A stretch of 41,711 nt of DNA from contig JAEWKH010000006.1 in the NCBI GenBank assembly GCA_023386155.1, forward strand, positions 1 through 41,711, given 5' to 3'. Positions 17,066 to 25,284 of the stretch are shown here, in pieces. Numbering within the stretch: position 1 is the first letter of the stretch; each line of letters begins with the position of its first letter. The DNA comes from Pseudomonadota bacterium. GTDB taxonomy: Bacteria > Pseudomonadota > Alphaproteobacteria > Rhizobiales > Beijerinckiaceae. The position numbers were made by a program, and so were the translations under genes. The notes under the pieces were generated by a model. It was given only the letters and a program-made list of their open reading frames with translations. It made no database searches and was not told the DNA's origin.

Positions 17066-17239
17066 ATGACGAAAACCTGGGCGATGTTCGGGATCCTGGG
17101 AGCCCTGTGGGCCGCTCTCTATTACTGGAGCAACTACTCCGAGTCCGGGAAAATCGATCGCTGCCTGGATTCGGGCGGGGCTTGGGATTACGGGCTGAAG
17201 ACGTGCAAGGACGCAAGGCCAGGCTATGATGGTCCCTGA
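17066..17239 (+). CDS. small single-pass membrane protein with CLDxGGxWD motif
   Basis: A 57-aa product, not a named family. Residues 5-23 (WAMFGILGALWAALYYWSN) form one membrane helix; the rest is a short tail, CLDSGGAWDYGLKTC, whose paired cysteines could form a disulfide on the outer face. I recall similar CLDxGGxWD tails in small Hyphomicrobiales proteins. ATG 17066 has only a weak GGGG upstream. The gene lies on the plus strand inside the gap between two minus-strand genes and ends 6 bases from the HAD gene's end. The well-formed helix and tail argue for a real gene, but evidence is limited. Confidence 0.6.
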   Translation: MTKTWAMFGILGALWAALYYWSNYSESGKIDRCLDSGGAWDYGLKTCKDARPGYDGP

Positions 17240-17245
17240 TCGCGC

Positions 17246-18121
17246 TCACCAGGACAGCACTTCCGTGAAGGCCGTCGGTCGGACCGGCTGACGGTCCACC
17301 CAGTCCTGCACGTGGTCCGAGACGAGATCGCCCCTGTGCAGCCCCAGCTCCTCCGCGTGGATGCCGCGGGCGATCAACAGCGAGTCGATGCCGAAGCCCG
17401 CGGCGCCCGCGATGTCGGTGCGGATCGCATCGCCGACGGCGAGCACCCGCTCCTTCGGAACGGGATGGCCGCTCACCTGGGCCGCGACCGCGAGCGCCCT
17501 GTCATAGACGGGTCCATGGGGCTTGCCCGCGTAGAAGACCTTGCCGCCCATCTCCTCGTAGGCGAGCGCGATCGTTCCCGCGCAGGGCAGGATCATGTGG
17601 CCGCGCTCGACGATGAGGTCGGGATTGGCGCAGACCATCAGCAGGTCGCGCCGGCGCATGGCCTCGAGCCGGGCCCGGTAATCCTCGACCGTCTCCTCCT
17701 CGTCGTTGTCGAAGCCGGAGCAGACCACGTAATCCGCCTCGTCGATGGAGCCGAAGCGCACATCGAGGCCCGCATAGATGGGCATGTCGCGGGGCGGGCC
17801 GATATGGTGGACGATCCTGTCGATGCGCTCCTCGATGGCGAGCCGCGTCAGGTCGCCGGAGGTCACGACCGCGTCATAGGCGGTGCGCGGCACGCCGAAG
17901 CCGTCGAGCTGCGTCCCCACCGAGGCGCCGGGACGCGGCGCGTTGGAGACGAGGACGACCCGCCCGCCCTTGGCGCGAAAGCGCGTCAGCGCGTCGCTGG
18001 CCGCCTCATAGGCCTTAACCCCGTTATGCAGCACGCCCCAGACGTCGCACAGGACAAGATCGTAGTTGCCGGCGAGGGATTTCAGGCCCTCGACGTGGAT
18101 GGGGCGGGACAAGGCGGTCAT
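17246..18121 (-). CDS. HAD-superfamily class IIA hydrolase (TIGR01459 type)
   Basis: A 291-aa NagD-like HAD phosphatase. Motif I is LVLCDVWGVLHNG (nucleophile Asp in DVW), motif II is VVLVSNAPRP, the motif III Lys lies in FYAGKPHGPVYDRAL, and motif IV is LAVGDAIRTDIAGAAGFGID. The large cap between motifs II and III is typical of class IIA. Members of this alphaproteobacterial group usually sit upstream of ribF, as here, but their substrate is not established; a sugar or nucleotide phosphate is likely. It follows the EAL gene by 51 bases on the same strand. Confidence 0.88.
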   Translation of the reverse strand: MTALSRPIHVEGLKSLAGNYDLVLCDVWGVLHNGVKAYEAASDALTRFRAKGGRVVLVSNAPRPGASVGTQLDGFGVPRTAYDAVVTSGDLTRLAIEERIDRIVHHIGPPRDMPIYAGLDVRFGSIDEADYVVCSGFDNDEEETVEDYRARLEAMRRRDLLMVCANPDLIVERGHMILPCAGTIALAYEEMGGKVFYAGKPHGPVYDRALAVAAQVSGHPVPKERVLAVGDAIRTDIAGAAGFGIDSLLIARGIHAEELGLHRGDLVSDHVQDWVDRQPVRPTAFTEVLSW

Positions 18122-18172
18122 CGGGTCTCACTCGTTCTGAACCCGGGCGGGTAGGCCCTCGCGCCCCTCAAG

Positions 18173-19444
18173 TCAACCGACGCGCCGCAGAAGGCTCGCG
18201 GCAACCGCCGTGTCGACGGGCTGCGGCGCCGCCTGCTCGTCGAAGATCTCCGCCTTGACCGGACGCGGGGCCGCAAAGGCGAAGCCCTGCGCCAGCGGCA
18301 CACCGAGATCGCAGAGCAGAGGCACCATGCCTTCGTCGTCGACCCGCTCGGCGACGAGCCGGATGCCCTGGCGGCGCAGCGCCGGGGCGAAATCGCGCAC
18401 GTCGAGCTCCGGCCCGGCATAGCGCCCGTCCGCCCGCTCGGCGGCCTTGATCATGAGCTCGGCCGGCAGCTTCATGAACCGGATGCCGAGATCGGCCAGG
18501 GCCTCGGGGTCGAACCGGAGATCGGCCGCGCGGTCGAGGGAGAACGGCACGCTCCGCTCGCGCAGGGCCGCGAGCGCGCCCCTGTGATCCGCATCGAGAT
18601 GGCGCCAGCTGTGCTGGGGCATTTCCAGGACGATCTTGCCGAGGAGGTCGGGGCTTGTGTCGATGAGGCCCGCCAGCGACCACAGGAAGCCGGGCTCGGC
18701 GATGGAATGGGCGGTGATGTTCACCGTCACGATGGCATCGCTCCCGCGGGCGACCAGGTGACGGACGATGGCCATGGAGCGCATCAGGACCCGCCGGTCG
18801 AAATCCGACGCCCGCCCGGACGCTTCGAGGACGGGCAGGAACTCGGCGGGAGCCAGCAGGGTTCCGTCCGCGAGGCGCAGGCGGGCCAGCGCCTCGTAGA
18901 AGCGGATCCTGCGGTGCGGCAGGGAAACGACCGGCTGCAGGTGCAGCTCGATCCGGTCGGCCTCGAAGGACTGGGCGATCCGTCGCACGCGGCCGGCCTC
19001 TTCCGCCGTAGGGCTGCGCATGGAGGGCAGCAGCGACGGCTCGGGGAAGCGCGCAGCCTGCACGCGCCCGCGCACCATCGGGTTGACGTCCGCGGCGAAT
19101 CCCTGCTCGCCGGCCGTCCTCGCCAGCTCGCGGAGAATGCTGGCCGGGCTCTCCGCCCGCATCGGCGGACGCAGGACCAGCGGCGCTGCCTGAGCCGGCG
19201 CCTCCTGCTCATAGCCCGCAAGCTGCGTGGCCAGATTCTGCCGCTCCGTTTCGGCCTGCCACCACAGGGCGACGAGGCCGAAGAAGACCGACATGATCAG
19301 GAAGCCGAAAACCGGCAGGACAAGGCCCGCCTCCATCGGCACGGAGGCCGACACGGCGGCCGTCAGGATGGCTGGCGTGAAGGCGAGCAGCGCCGCCTTC
19401 CTGTCATTCAAGACCGTTATGATATTTTTCTTGTTCGTCACCAT
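18173..19444 (-). CDS. membrane-anchored EAL domain protein, probably catalytically inactive
   Basis: A 423-aa protein. Two membrane helices (about residues 18-36 and 41-62) are followed by a linker with coiled-coil potential and an EAL domain from about 150 to the end. The EAL triplet (184-186), Asn242, Glu274, Lys325 and Glu366 match c-di-GMP phosphodiesterase positions. The metal-binding DDFGTG loop is replaced by LDRAADL, leaving Asp304 but putting Arg305 in place of the second Asp. With that loop lost, hydrolysis is unlikely; the domain more likely binds c-di-GMP or a protein partner. No GGDEF domain is present. ATG 19444 is the only good start before the first helix. Confidence 0.85.
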   Translation of the reverse strand: MVTNKKNIITVLNDRKAALLAFTPAILTAAVSASVPMEAGLVLPVFGFLIMSVFFGLVALWWQAETERQNLATQLAGYEQEAPAQAAPLVLRPPMRAESPASILRELARTAGEQGFAADVNPMVRGRVQAARFPEPSLLPSMRSPTAEEAGRVRRIAQSFEADRIELHLQPVVSLPHRRIRFYEALARLRLADGTLLAPAEFLPVLEASGRASDFDRRVLMRSMAIVRHLVARGSDAIVTVNITAHSIAEPGFLWSLAGLIDTSPDLLGKIVLEMPQHSWRHLDADHRGALAALRERSVPFSLDRAADLRFDPEALADLGIRFMKLPAELMIKAAERADGRYAGPELDVRDFAPALRRQGIRLVAERVDDEGMVPLLCDLGVPLAQGFAFAAPRPVKAEIFDEQAAPQPVDTAVAASLLRRVG

Positions 19445-19610
19445 GGGTGCCCCCGCTCCCCTGGCTCGGCGAATATGCGCGAATCAGTGTGTTAACAGAC
19501 AATGAATCACGGCGAATCGCGGGGCAAGTTTCGCATTCCCGCAATGGACATTTTTTCGCGACCGCGCGTTTCCTGTGCGGAATCCCGTTGAGATTCGAAG
19601 AGGTTGGCCG

Positions 19611-19832
19611 ATGGAAGAACCGCGCAAGGACCTCCTGATGCAGGTCGACGGCATGACCTGCCAGGGATGCGTCACGTCCGTCACCAAGGCGATCCAGCGC
19701 CTCGACCCCAGCGCCACGGTCGAGGTGGATCTGGAGCATGGCCGCGTGCATGTCTCGACATGCGCCCAGAGCGTCGAGATAGCGCGAGCCCTCGACGCCG
19801 CGGGCTACGAGGCCCGCGCCATGACGGGATGA
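19611..19832 (+). CDS. heavy-metal-associated (CopZ-like) metal chaperone
   Basis: A 73-aa ferredoxin-like HMA domain. VDGMTCQGCVTSVTKAI (from about residue 9) holds the CxxC pair that binds copper(I) or a similar soft metal, and GYEA near the end is typical. AAGAGG 7 bases before ATG 19611 fixes this start over the in-frame GTG at 19575. No copper-exporting ATPase gene lies nearby, so the partner must be encoded elsewhere. It diverges from the EAL gene. A weak hairpin (19829-19855) overlaps its end. Confidence 0.88.
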   Translation: MEEPRKDLLMQVDGMTCQGCVTSVTKAIQRLDPSATVEVDLEHGRVHVSTCAQSVEIARALDAAGYEARAMTG

Positions 19833-19931
19833 GCCGAGGGTTGCACCCGGCTCATGGCTTCGCCCAAAGTTCTTTTTGCGGCACCGGAGATCGGCTGCTA
19901 GGTTCCCGTCAGCCAGTTACTTTCGGGGATC

Positions 19932-21284
19932 ATGATGACCGCACAGACATCCAGAGCCGCCAACGACCTCATCGCGCCCAACGACCTGGAAGCCTGGTGG
20001 CTCCCGTTCACGGCCAACCGCTCCTTCAAGCAGCGCCCCCGGATGATCGCCCGCGCCAAGGGCATGTACTATTACACCCCCGACGGCCGGGAAGTGATCG
20101 ACGGCGCCGCCGGCCTCTGGTGCTGCAATGCGGGCCACAACCGGGACGAGATCACGCAGGCGATCCAGGCCCAGGCGCAGGAGCTCGACTACTCGCCCGC
20201 CTTCCAGTTCGGCCATGCGGGCGGCTTCGCCCTCGCCTCGCGCCTCGCCCAGCTGGCGCCGGGCGATCTCAACCACGCCTTCTTCTGCAACTCGGGCTCC
20301 GAGGCGGTGGACACGGCCCTCAAGGTGGCGCTGGCCTACTGGAACGTGAAGGGCCAGGGCAGCAAGACCCGCCTCATCGGCCGCGAGCGCGGCTATCACG
20401 GCGTGGGCTTCGGCGGCATCTCGGTGGGCGGCATCGTCAAGAACCGCCAGTTCTTCGGCTCCCTGCTGGCAGGCGTCGACCATCTTCCCCACACCTATAA
20501 CCGGGAGCAGCAGGCCTTCTCCCGCGGCGAGCCGGAATGGGGCGCGCATCTGGCGGACGAGCTGGAGCGCATCGTCGCCCTCCACGACGCCTCGACCATC
20601 GCGGCCGTGATCGTCGAGCCGATGGCCGGCTCCACCGGCGTGCTGGCGGCTCCCAAGGGCTATCTCAAGCGCCTGCGCGAGATCTGCGACAAGCACGGCA
20701 TCCTGCTCATCTTCGACGAGGTCATCACGGGCTTCGGGCGCCTCGGCACCGCCTTCGCGGCCGAGCGCTACGGCGTCGTGCCGGACATGATCACCTTCGC
20801 CAAGGGGGTGAATTCCGGCACCGTGCCGATGGGCGGCGTGATGGTGCGCCAGGGCCTCTACGACACCTTCATGAACGGCCCCGAGCACATGATCGAGCTG
20901 TTCCACGGCTACACCTATTCCGGCCATCCGCTCGCCTGCGCGGCCGCGCTCGCGGCCCAGGACATCTACCGGGACGAGAAGCTGTTCGAGCGGGCCAAGG
21001 CCCTGGAGCCGGTCTGGGCCGATGCGATCCATTCGCTCAAGGGCCTGCCGAACGTGCTCGACATCCGCACCATCGGACTCGTGGGTGCCATCGACCTCGC
21101 CTCCCGCCCCGACGCGGTCGGCAAGCGCGCCTTCGAGGCCATGGATCGCGGCTTCCAGGAATTCGGCCTGATGATGCGCATCACCGGCGACACCATCGCC
21201 CTCTCGCCGCCCCTCGTTGTCACCGAGGAGCAGATCGGCGAGATCGTCGAGAAGCTCACCAAGGTGATCAAGGCGGTGGCTTAA
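19932..21284 (+). CDS. omega-amino acid (beta-alanine):pyruvate aminotransferase
   Basis: A 450-aa class III PLP aminotransferase very similar in pattern to the Pseudomonas putida omega-amino acid:pyruvate transaminase. Characteristic stretches are LPFTANRSFKQRPRM near the start, FFCNSGSEAVDTALKVALAY, RERGYHGVGFGGISVGGIV, LIFDEVITGFGRLG (cofactor Asp) and MITFAKGVNSGTVPMGG (Schiff-base Lys near residue 290). It would move the amino group of beta-alanine, propylamines or similar donors to pyruvate, giving malonate semialdehyde and alanine. ATG 19935 has better spacing to GGGG than 19932; the proteins differ by one Met. The malonate-semialdehyde dehydrogenase that would complete the pathway is not in the window. 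Confidence 0.92.
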   Translation: MMTAQTSRAANDLIAPNDLEAWWLPFTANRSFKQRPRMIARAKGMYYYTPDGREVIDGAAGLWCCNAGHNRDEITQAIQAQAQELDYSPAFQFGHAGGFALASRLAQLAPGDLNHAFFCNSGSEAVDTALKVALAYWNVKGQGSKTRLIGRERGYHGVGFGGISVGGIVKNRQFFGSLLAGVDHLPHTYNREQQAFSRGEPEWGAHLADELERIVALHDASTIAAVIVEPMAGSTGVLAAPKGYLKRLREICDKHGILLIFDEVITGFGRLGTAFAAERYGVVPDMITFAKGVNSGTVPMGGVMVRQGLYDTFMNGPEHMIELFHGYTYSGHPLACAAALAAQDIYRDEKLFERAKALEPVWADAIHSLKGLPNVLDIRTIGLVGAIDLASRPDAVGKRAFEAMDRGFQEFGLMMRITGDTIALSPPLVVTEEQIGEIVEKLTKVIKAVA

Positions 21285-21349
21285 GGATTCCACTACTGTC
21301 GTCCTGGACGGCACAGCCGATCCAGGATCGTGTGCAGAATAAAGCTCAT

Positions 21350-21515
21350 TTTCCCTCCCCACCCCTCTCAGGCCTGCCTGAGAGGGGCATCCTCTTGCGC
21401 AAGTTGGGAACACCCGACTTGCGATGGGGAGGGATCAAGGGTGGGGGTGTCAGCGTCGGACTGGATCCAGCGAAGCGCCCACACCCCCACCTCCTCCCCA
21501 CAAGGGGGAGGAGGG
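21350..21515. repeat. palindromic REP-like cluster, family A (copy 3)
   Basis: Within the 388-base gene-free stretch 21285-21672, inverted A-family arms (tttccctccccacc ... ggggagggatcaagggtggg and cacccccacctcctcccc) surround two inner hairpins: CCCCTCTCAGGC/GCCTGAGAGGGG and a smaller CAAGTTGGG/CCCGACTTG. A separate small inverted repeat, TCCTGGA/TCCAGGA, lies at 21302-21327. I see no gene here. The hisS promoter must lie in the last 150 bases but has no clear consensus. Confidence 0.65.
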
Positions 21516-21672
21516 CTCCAGCGCTACTCTCGTCCAACGACCCCAGATCTTCGCTATGCTTCGTCCGGAATGACGGCCGATGTCGCCAAATAGGCAACAT
21601 CTCTTGCCCCTCCCGGCCGCAGGGTTTAGGACCGCAGCACGTTCTTCCAAACAAACGGCTGCTGTAGAAACC

Positions 21673-23157
21673 ATGTCCAAGGCCGACAAGATCAAGGCCC
21701 GCGCCCCGCGCGGCTTTGCCGATCGCACTCCCGCCGATCTTTCCGCTACTGAGCGCATGCTCGCGGCGATCCGCGAGTCTTATGAACTCTACGGGTTCGA
21801 GGGCGTTGAGACGCCCTTCGTCGAGTACACCGACGCCCTGGGCAAGTTCCTGCCTGACCAGGATCGGCCCAACGAGGGCGTGTTCTCGTTCCAGGACGAC
21901 GACGAGCAATGGCTGTCGCTGCGCTATGACCTGACCGCGCCGCTCGCTCGCTACGTGGCCGAGAACTTCGACGCCCTGCCCAAACCCTACCGCAGTTACC
22001 GGGTCGGCTGGGTGTTCCGGAACGAGAAGCCGGGCCCGGGCCGCTTCCGCCAGTTCATGCAGTTCGACGCCGACACGGTCGGCGCCGCCTCCGTCGCGGC
22101 GGATGCGGAAATCTGCATGATGGCCGCCGACACGATGGAGAGGCTCGGCCTCAAGCGCGGCGACTTCATCATCAAGATCAACAACCGTAAGGTCCTCGAC
22201 GGCGTGTTAGAGGCCATCGGCCTCGGCGGCGATGACAAGGCCGGCCAGCGCCTGACCGTGCTTCGCGCCATCGACAAGCTCGACCGCCTCGGCCCGGAGG
22301 GCGTGAGCCAGCTCCTCGGCGCCGGCCGCAAGGACGAGAGCGGCGACTTCACCAAGGGAGCCGAGCTTTCAGCCGATGCCATCGCGCGCGTGCTCGCCTT
22401 CACGGACGCCAAGGGCGCGAACAACGCTGCGACCGTCGAGAACCTGCGCAAGGTCGTCGGCAGCTCGACCCGTGGCCTGGAAGGCGCGGACGAACTGGCG
22501 GAAATCGCATCCCTCGTCGCCTCGTCCGGATACGAGGATCGTGTCACCATCGATCCCTCCGTCGTCCGCGGCCTCGAATACTACACCGGCCCGGTCTACG
22601 AGGCCGAGCTGACCTTCCAGGTGCAGGATGAGGACGGGCGTCCCGTCCGCTTCGGCTCGGTGGGCGGCGGCGGGCGCTATGACGGCCTCGTGGGCCGCTT
22701 CCGCTCCGAGCCCGTCCCGGCCACCGGCTTCTCCATCGGCGTCTCGCGCCTCCTCTCGGCGCTCCAGATGGTCAAGAGCCCCATCGTGTCGGGCGCCGAG
22801 AAGCCCGGACCGGTGGTCGTGCTGGTGATGGACAGGGACCAGATCGCCGCCTACCAGCGCATGGTCTCGACCCTGCGCCAGGCCGGCATCCGGGCCGAGC
22901 TCTATCTCGGCTCCTCGGGCATGAAGGCGCAGATGAAATACGCCGACCGGCGCCAGAGCCCCTGCGTGGTCATCCAGGGCTCGAACGAGCGCGAGCGCGG
23001 CGAGGTCGAGATCAAGGACCTGATCGAGGGCGCCAAGGCGGCAGCGGCCATCGCCTCCAACGAGGAATGGAAGGCTGCCCGTCCGGCGCAGTTCTCCATA
23101 CCGGAAGCGGATCTCGTCAAGGCCGTGCGCGAGGTCCTGGCCCGCCATTTCGGATAA
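21673..23157 (+). CDS. hisS: histidyl-tRNA synthetase, alphaproteobacterial type
   Basis: A 494-aa class II synthetase charging tRNA-His. Motif 2 lies at residues 110-132 (VFRNEKPGPGRFRQF), and the histidine-binding loops are VVRGLEYYTGPVYEAEL and GGGGRYDGLVGRF. A C-terminal anticodon-binding domain follows (VVVLVMDRDQ to the end). In motif 2 the usual bacterial RPQxGR is changed to KPGPGR and the final Glu to Asp132. This fits the divergent HisRS of alphaproteobacteria whose tRNA-His lacks the extra G-1. At 494 aa it is longer than E. coli HisRS (424 aa), with an inserted helical region around residues 170-270. ATG 21673 opens the conserved N-terminus; the ribosome site is poor. Confidence 0.95.
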   Translation: MSKADKIKARAPRGFADRTPADLSATERMLAAIRESYELYGFEGVETPFVEYTDALGKFLPDQDRPNEGVFSFQDDDEQWLSLRYDLTAPLARYVAENFDALPKPYRSYRVGWVFRNEKPGPGRFRQFMQFDADTVGAASVAADAEICMMAADTMERLGLKRGDFIIKINNRKVLDGVLEAIGLGGDDKAGQRLTVLRAIDKLDRLGPEGVSQLLGAGRKDESGDFTKGAELSADAIARVLAFTDAKGANNAATVENLRKVVGSSTRGLEGADELAEIASLVASSGYEDRVTIDPSVVRGLEYYTGPVYEAELTFQVQDEDGRPVRFGSVGGGGRYDGLVGRFRSEPVPATGFSIGVSRLLSALQMVKSPIVSGAEKPGPVVVLVMDRDQIAAYQRMVSTLRQAGIRAELYLGSSGMKAQMKYADRRQSPCVVIQGSNERERGEVEIKDLIEGAKAAAAIASNEEWKAARPAQFSIPEADLVKAVREVLARHFG

Positions 23158-23226
23158 CCCTGGCCTTAGGGAACCCCCGTGGTTTCATCGGGGTTGTCCC
23201 TCAAGCTTGACCATCAGGAGATGATT

Positions 23227-23694
23227 ATGGCGAAGGACAAGGACAAGAAGAGCACGGCGAAATCGAAGAAGAGCTCGGGCAAGAGCTCTGGAACGAAGCT
23301 GACGAAGACCATGAAGAAATCCGGCTTCATGGATCTGATCAATTCCGAACTCGGCCGCGAGATCCTGGCCGACGCGCTGATCGCCGCTGCCGGGGCCGCC
23401 GCAGCCGCCCTCACCAGGACCCGCACCGCCAAGAAGGCCGGCGCCGCCGCGGCCGATACGGGCGCGCAGGGCGCCGATCTGACCCAGACGGCCGCAGGCG
23501 CCGTCGCCGGCGTCATGACCGAAGCCGCCCGCCACTTCCTGCCCGCCAGCCTCGTCGGCGAGGAGGACAGCACCGGGAAGGGCACCAAGGCGGAACCGAA
23601 GAAGGTCAAGTACGTCCACCGCTCCAGCGACCACAGCAAGCGCAAGTCGACGAAGGCCAAGAGCGCGAAGAGCGGCACGGCCGGGAAGCCCTGA
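23227..23694 (+). CDS. Lys/Ala-rich basic hypothetical protein
   Basis: Not a family I can name. The 155-aa product begins with a Lys/Ser-rich stretch (KDKDKKSTAKSKKSSGKS), has a central segment with ELGREILADALIAAAGAAAAAL followed by another alanine-rich helix ending EAARHFLP, and closes with another Lys/Ser-rich tail. The layout, basic tails around a helical alanine-rich core, recalls histone H1-like nucleoid proteins, but no DNA-binding motif is definite. GGAG is 6 bases before ATG 23227 and would touch ATG 23221, so 23227 is chosen. It lies 69 bases after hisS on the same strand and may be read from the hisS promoter. Confidence 0.65.
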   Translation: MAKDKDKKSTAKSKKSSGKSSGTKLTKTMKKSGFMDLINSELGREILADALIAAAGAAAAALTRTRTAKKAGAAAADTGAQGADLTQTAAGAVAGVMTEAARHFLPASLVGEEDSTGKGTKAEPKKVKYVHRSSDHSKRKSTKAKSAKSGTAGKP

Positions 23695-23736
23695 GCTTTT
23701 CGCTCAGTGTCATCTCCGACAAGCGAGGCGCGCGCT

Positions 23737-24003
23737 TCCCTCCCCCTTGCGGGGAGGGATTGAGGGTGGGGGTGGTGCAGCCGGGGTGGGGGTAAAAAGT
23801 CAGAGCGCTGCACTTCATCAGGACGACATGAGGCACCTGCGGGGCATCCCCTCTCCCGGGCGGGAGTGGGGCAGGGGTGAGGGCGGGACGTTCAACCAGT
23901 CAGGCGCCGTCATCGCCGCTGCAGCATGTCACCTACTGCATTTCATTCGGCACCGGCCTTCCCTCACCCCCGACCCTCTCCCAGCCGGGAGAGGGAGAAG
24001 CGC
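23737..24003. repeat. cluster of palindromic elements, families A and B
   Basis: The 468-base gene-free stretch 23695-24162 contains one family A unit (23737-23776), an inverted family B unit (23851-23889) and a direct family B unit (23948-24003). The two B copies face each other and could fold together. The reading frame of hisZ runs back through this block, but only as chance open frame. The last 160 bases before hisZ show no clear promoter. Confidence 0.65.
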
Positions 24004-24162
24004 CATCCTGGTTTGATCACACACCCAGCTGATCCAGCCATCCCATCGCGAGGAGGGAAGTACACGCCTCATCCTGCACCCGATCCGGGGGCCGCTGCCT
24101 TCCGCTCATTCACCCTTCCCGTCGAAAACAATCGCCTTCCTGGCCCGGCATTGCTAGAGAGC

Positions 24163-25284
24163 ATGCCGAACGAGGATTGGGCGAGGCCAGTGACGGAGAC
24201 GGATGCCATTGTTGCGCTGATCGCGCTTTTCGAGCGCGAGGGCTATGCGCGGATCGAGCCGCCGGTGCTGCAGCCGGCGGACGTGTTCATCGACCTCTCG
24301 GGCGAGGACATCCGGCGTCGGATGTTCGCCACGCAGGACGCCTCGGGGGCGGAACTGTGCCTCCGGCCCGAATACACGATCCCGGTCTGCCTCCAGCATC
24401 TCGCCCGGCACGGCGCCCAGCCCTCCGGCTATTCCTATGGCGGCCCCGTCTTCCGGATGCGTCCGGGCGAGAGCGGCGAGTTCCTCCAGGCGGGCCTCGA
24501 ATCCATCGGCCGGACGGACGTCTCCGCCGTCGATGCCGAAATCCTCGCCCTTGCCCTGGACGGCCTCAGGCAGATCGGCGCTCCCGCTCCCACCGTGAAG
24601 CTGGGCGACATGGGCCTTCTCCATGCGCTGATCGATGCCCTGGGGATCGCACCCGCGGCCAAGCGGCGCGTGATCCGGGCCATCGTGTCCGGACAGGGCT
24701 TGGCGAGCCTCGGCGAGCCCGAGGGGGCAGGCCAGCAGGAGCACGCGGGCCTTCTCGCCGCCATCGAGGGCCAGGCGCCCCAGGCCGCCAAGGCCTTCGT
24801 GGAGGACATCCTCTCGATCGCGGGCATCGCCCGCGTCGGCGGGCGCAGCGCCGGCGAGATCGCCGAGCGCTTCCTAGCCCGCGCGGCGAACCGGACCGGC
24901 CTGCCCGAGGAGGCGCGGCAGGTGCTGGAACGCTACCTCACCATCGCGGGCGACCCCGACCAGGCGGCCCATGCGGTCAGGACCCTTGCCAAGGATTCGG
25001 GGCTCGACCTCGACCGGGCGCTCAGCCTCTTCGAGGAGCGGACCGGCTTCATGGCCGCGCGGGGACTCGACGTGAGGTCCTTCTCCTTCGCCGCCACCTT
25101 CGCCCGCAATCTCGACTACTACACGGGCTTCATCTTCGAGGTGCAGGATTCGCGCCGCCACGACGGCAAGCCCATCGTCGGCGGCGGGCGCTACGACAGC
25201 CTGCTCGAGCACCTCGGCGCCGAGGCTCCGATCCCGGCGGTCGGCTGCTCGTTCTGGCTCGATCGCATCGTGGGGAGGCCCTGA
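24163..25284 (+). CDS. hisZ: ATP phosphoribosyltransferase regulatory subunit HisZ
   Basis: A 373-aa paralogue of the HisRS catalytic domain that lacks the anticodon-binding domain and does not charge tRNA. It joins HisG to form the ATP phosphoribosyltransferase that begins histidine synthesis, and carries histidine feedback control. HisRS-like marks are LCLRPEYTIPVCLQHL, VFRMRPGESGEFLQAGLESIG (altered motif 2), FARNLDYYTGFIFEVQD and VGGGRYDSLLEHLG. Translation begins at ATG 24163 (MPNEDWARPV); the ribosome site is weak. Its stop overlaps the hisG start in an ATGA, so both subunits are made together. hisS, the synthetase paralogue, lies 1 kb upstream on the same strand. Confidence 0.94.
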   Translation: MPNEDWARPVTETDAIVALIALFEREGYARIEPPVLQPADVFIDLSGEDIRRRMFATQDASGAELCLRPEYTIPVCLQHLARHGAQPSGYSYGGPVFRMRPGESGEFLQAGLESIGRTDVSAVDAEILALALDGLRQIGAPAPTVKLGDMGLLHALIDALGIAPAAKRRVIRAIVSGQGLASLGEPEGAGQQEHAGLLAAIEGQAPQAAKAFVEDILSIAGIARVGGRSAGEIAERFLARAANRTGLPEEARQVLERYLTIAGDPDQAAHAVRTLAKDSGLDLDRALSLFEERTGFMAARGLDVRSFSFAATFARNLDYYTGFIFEVQDSRRHDGKPIVGGGRYDSLLEHLGAEAPIPAVGCSFWLDRIVGRP

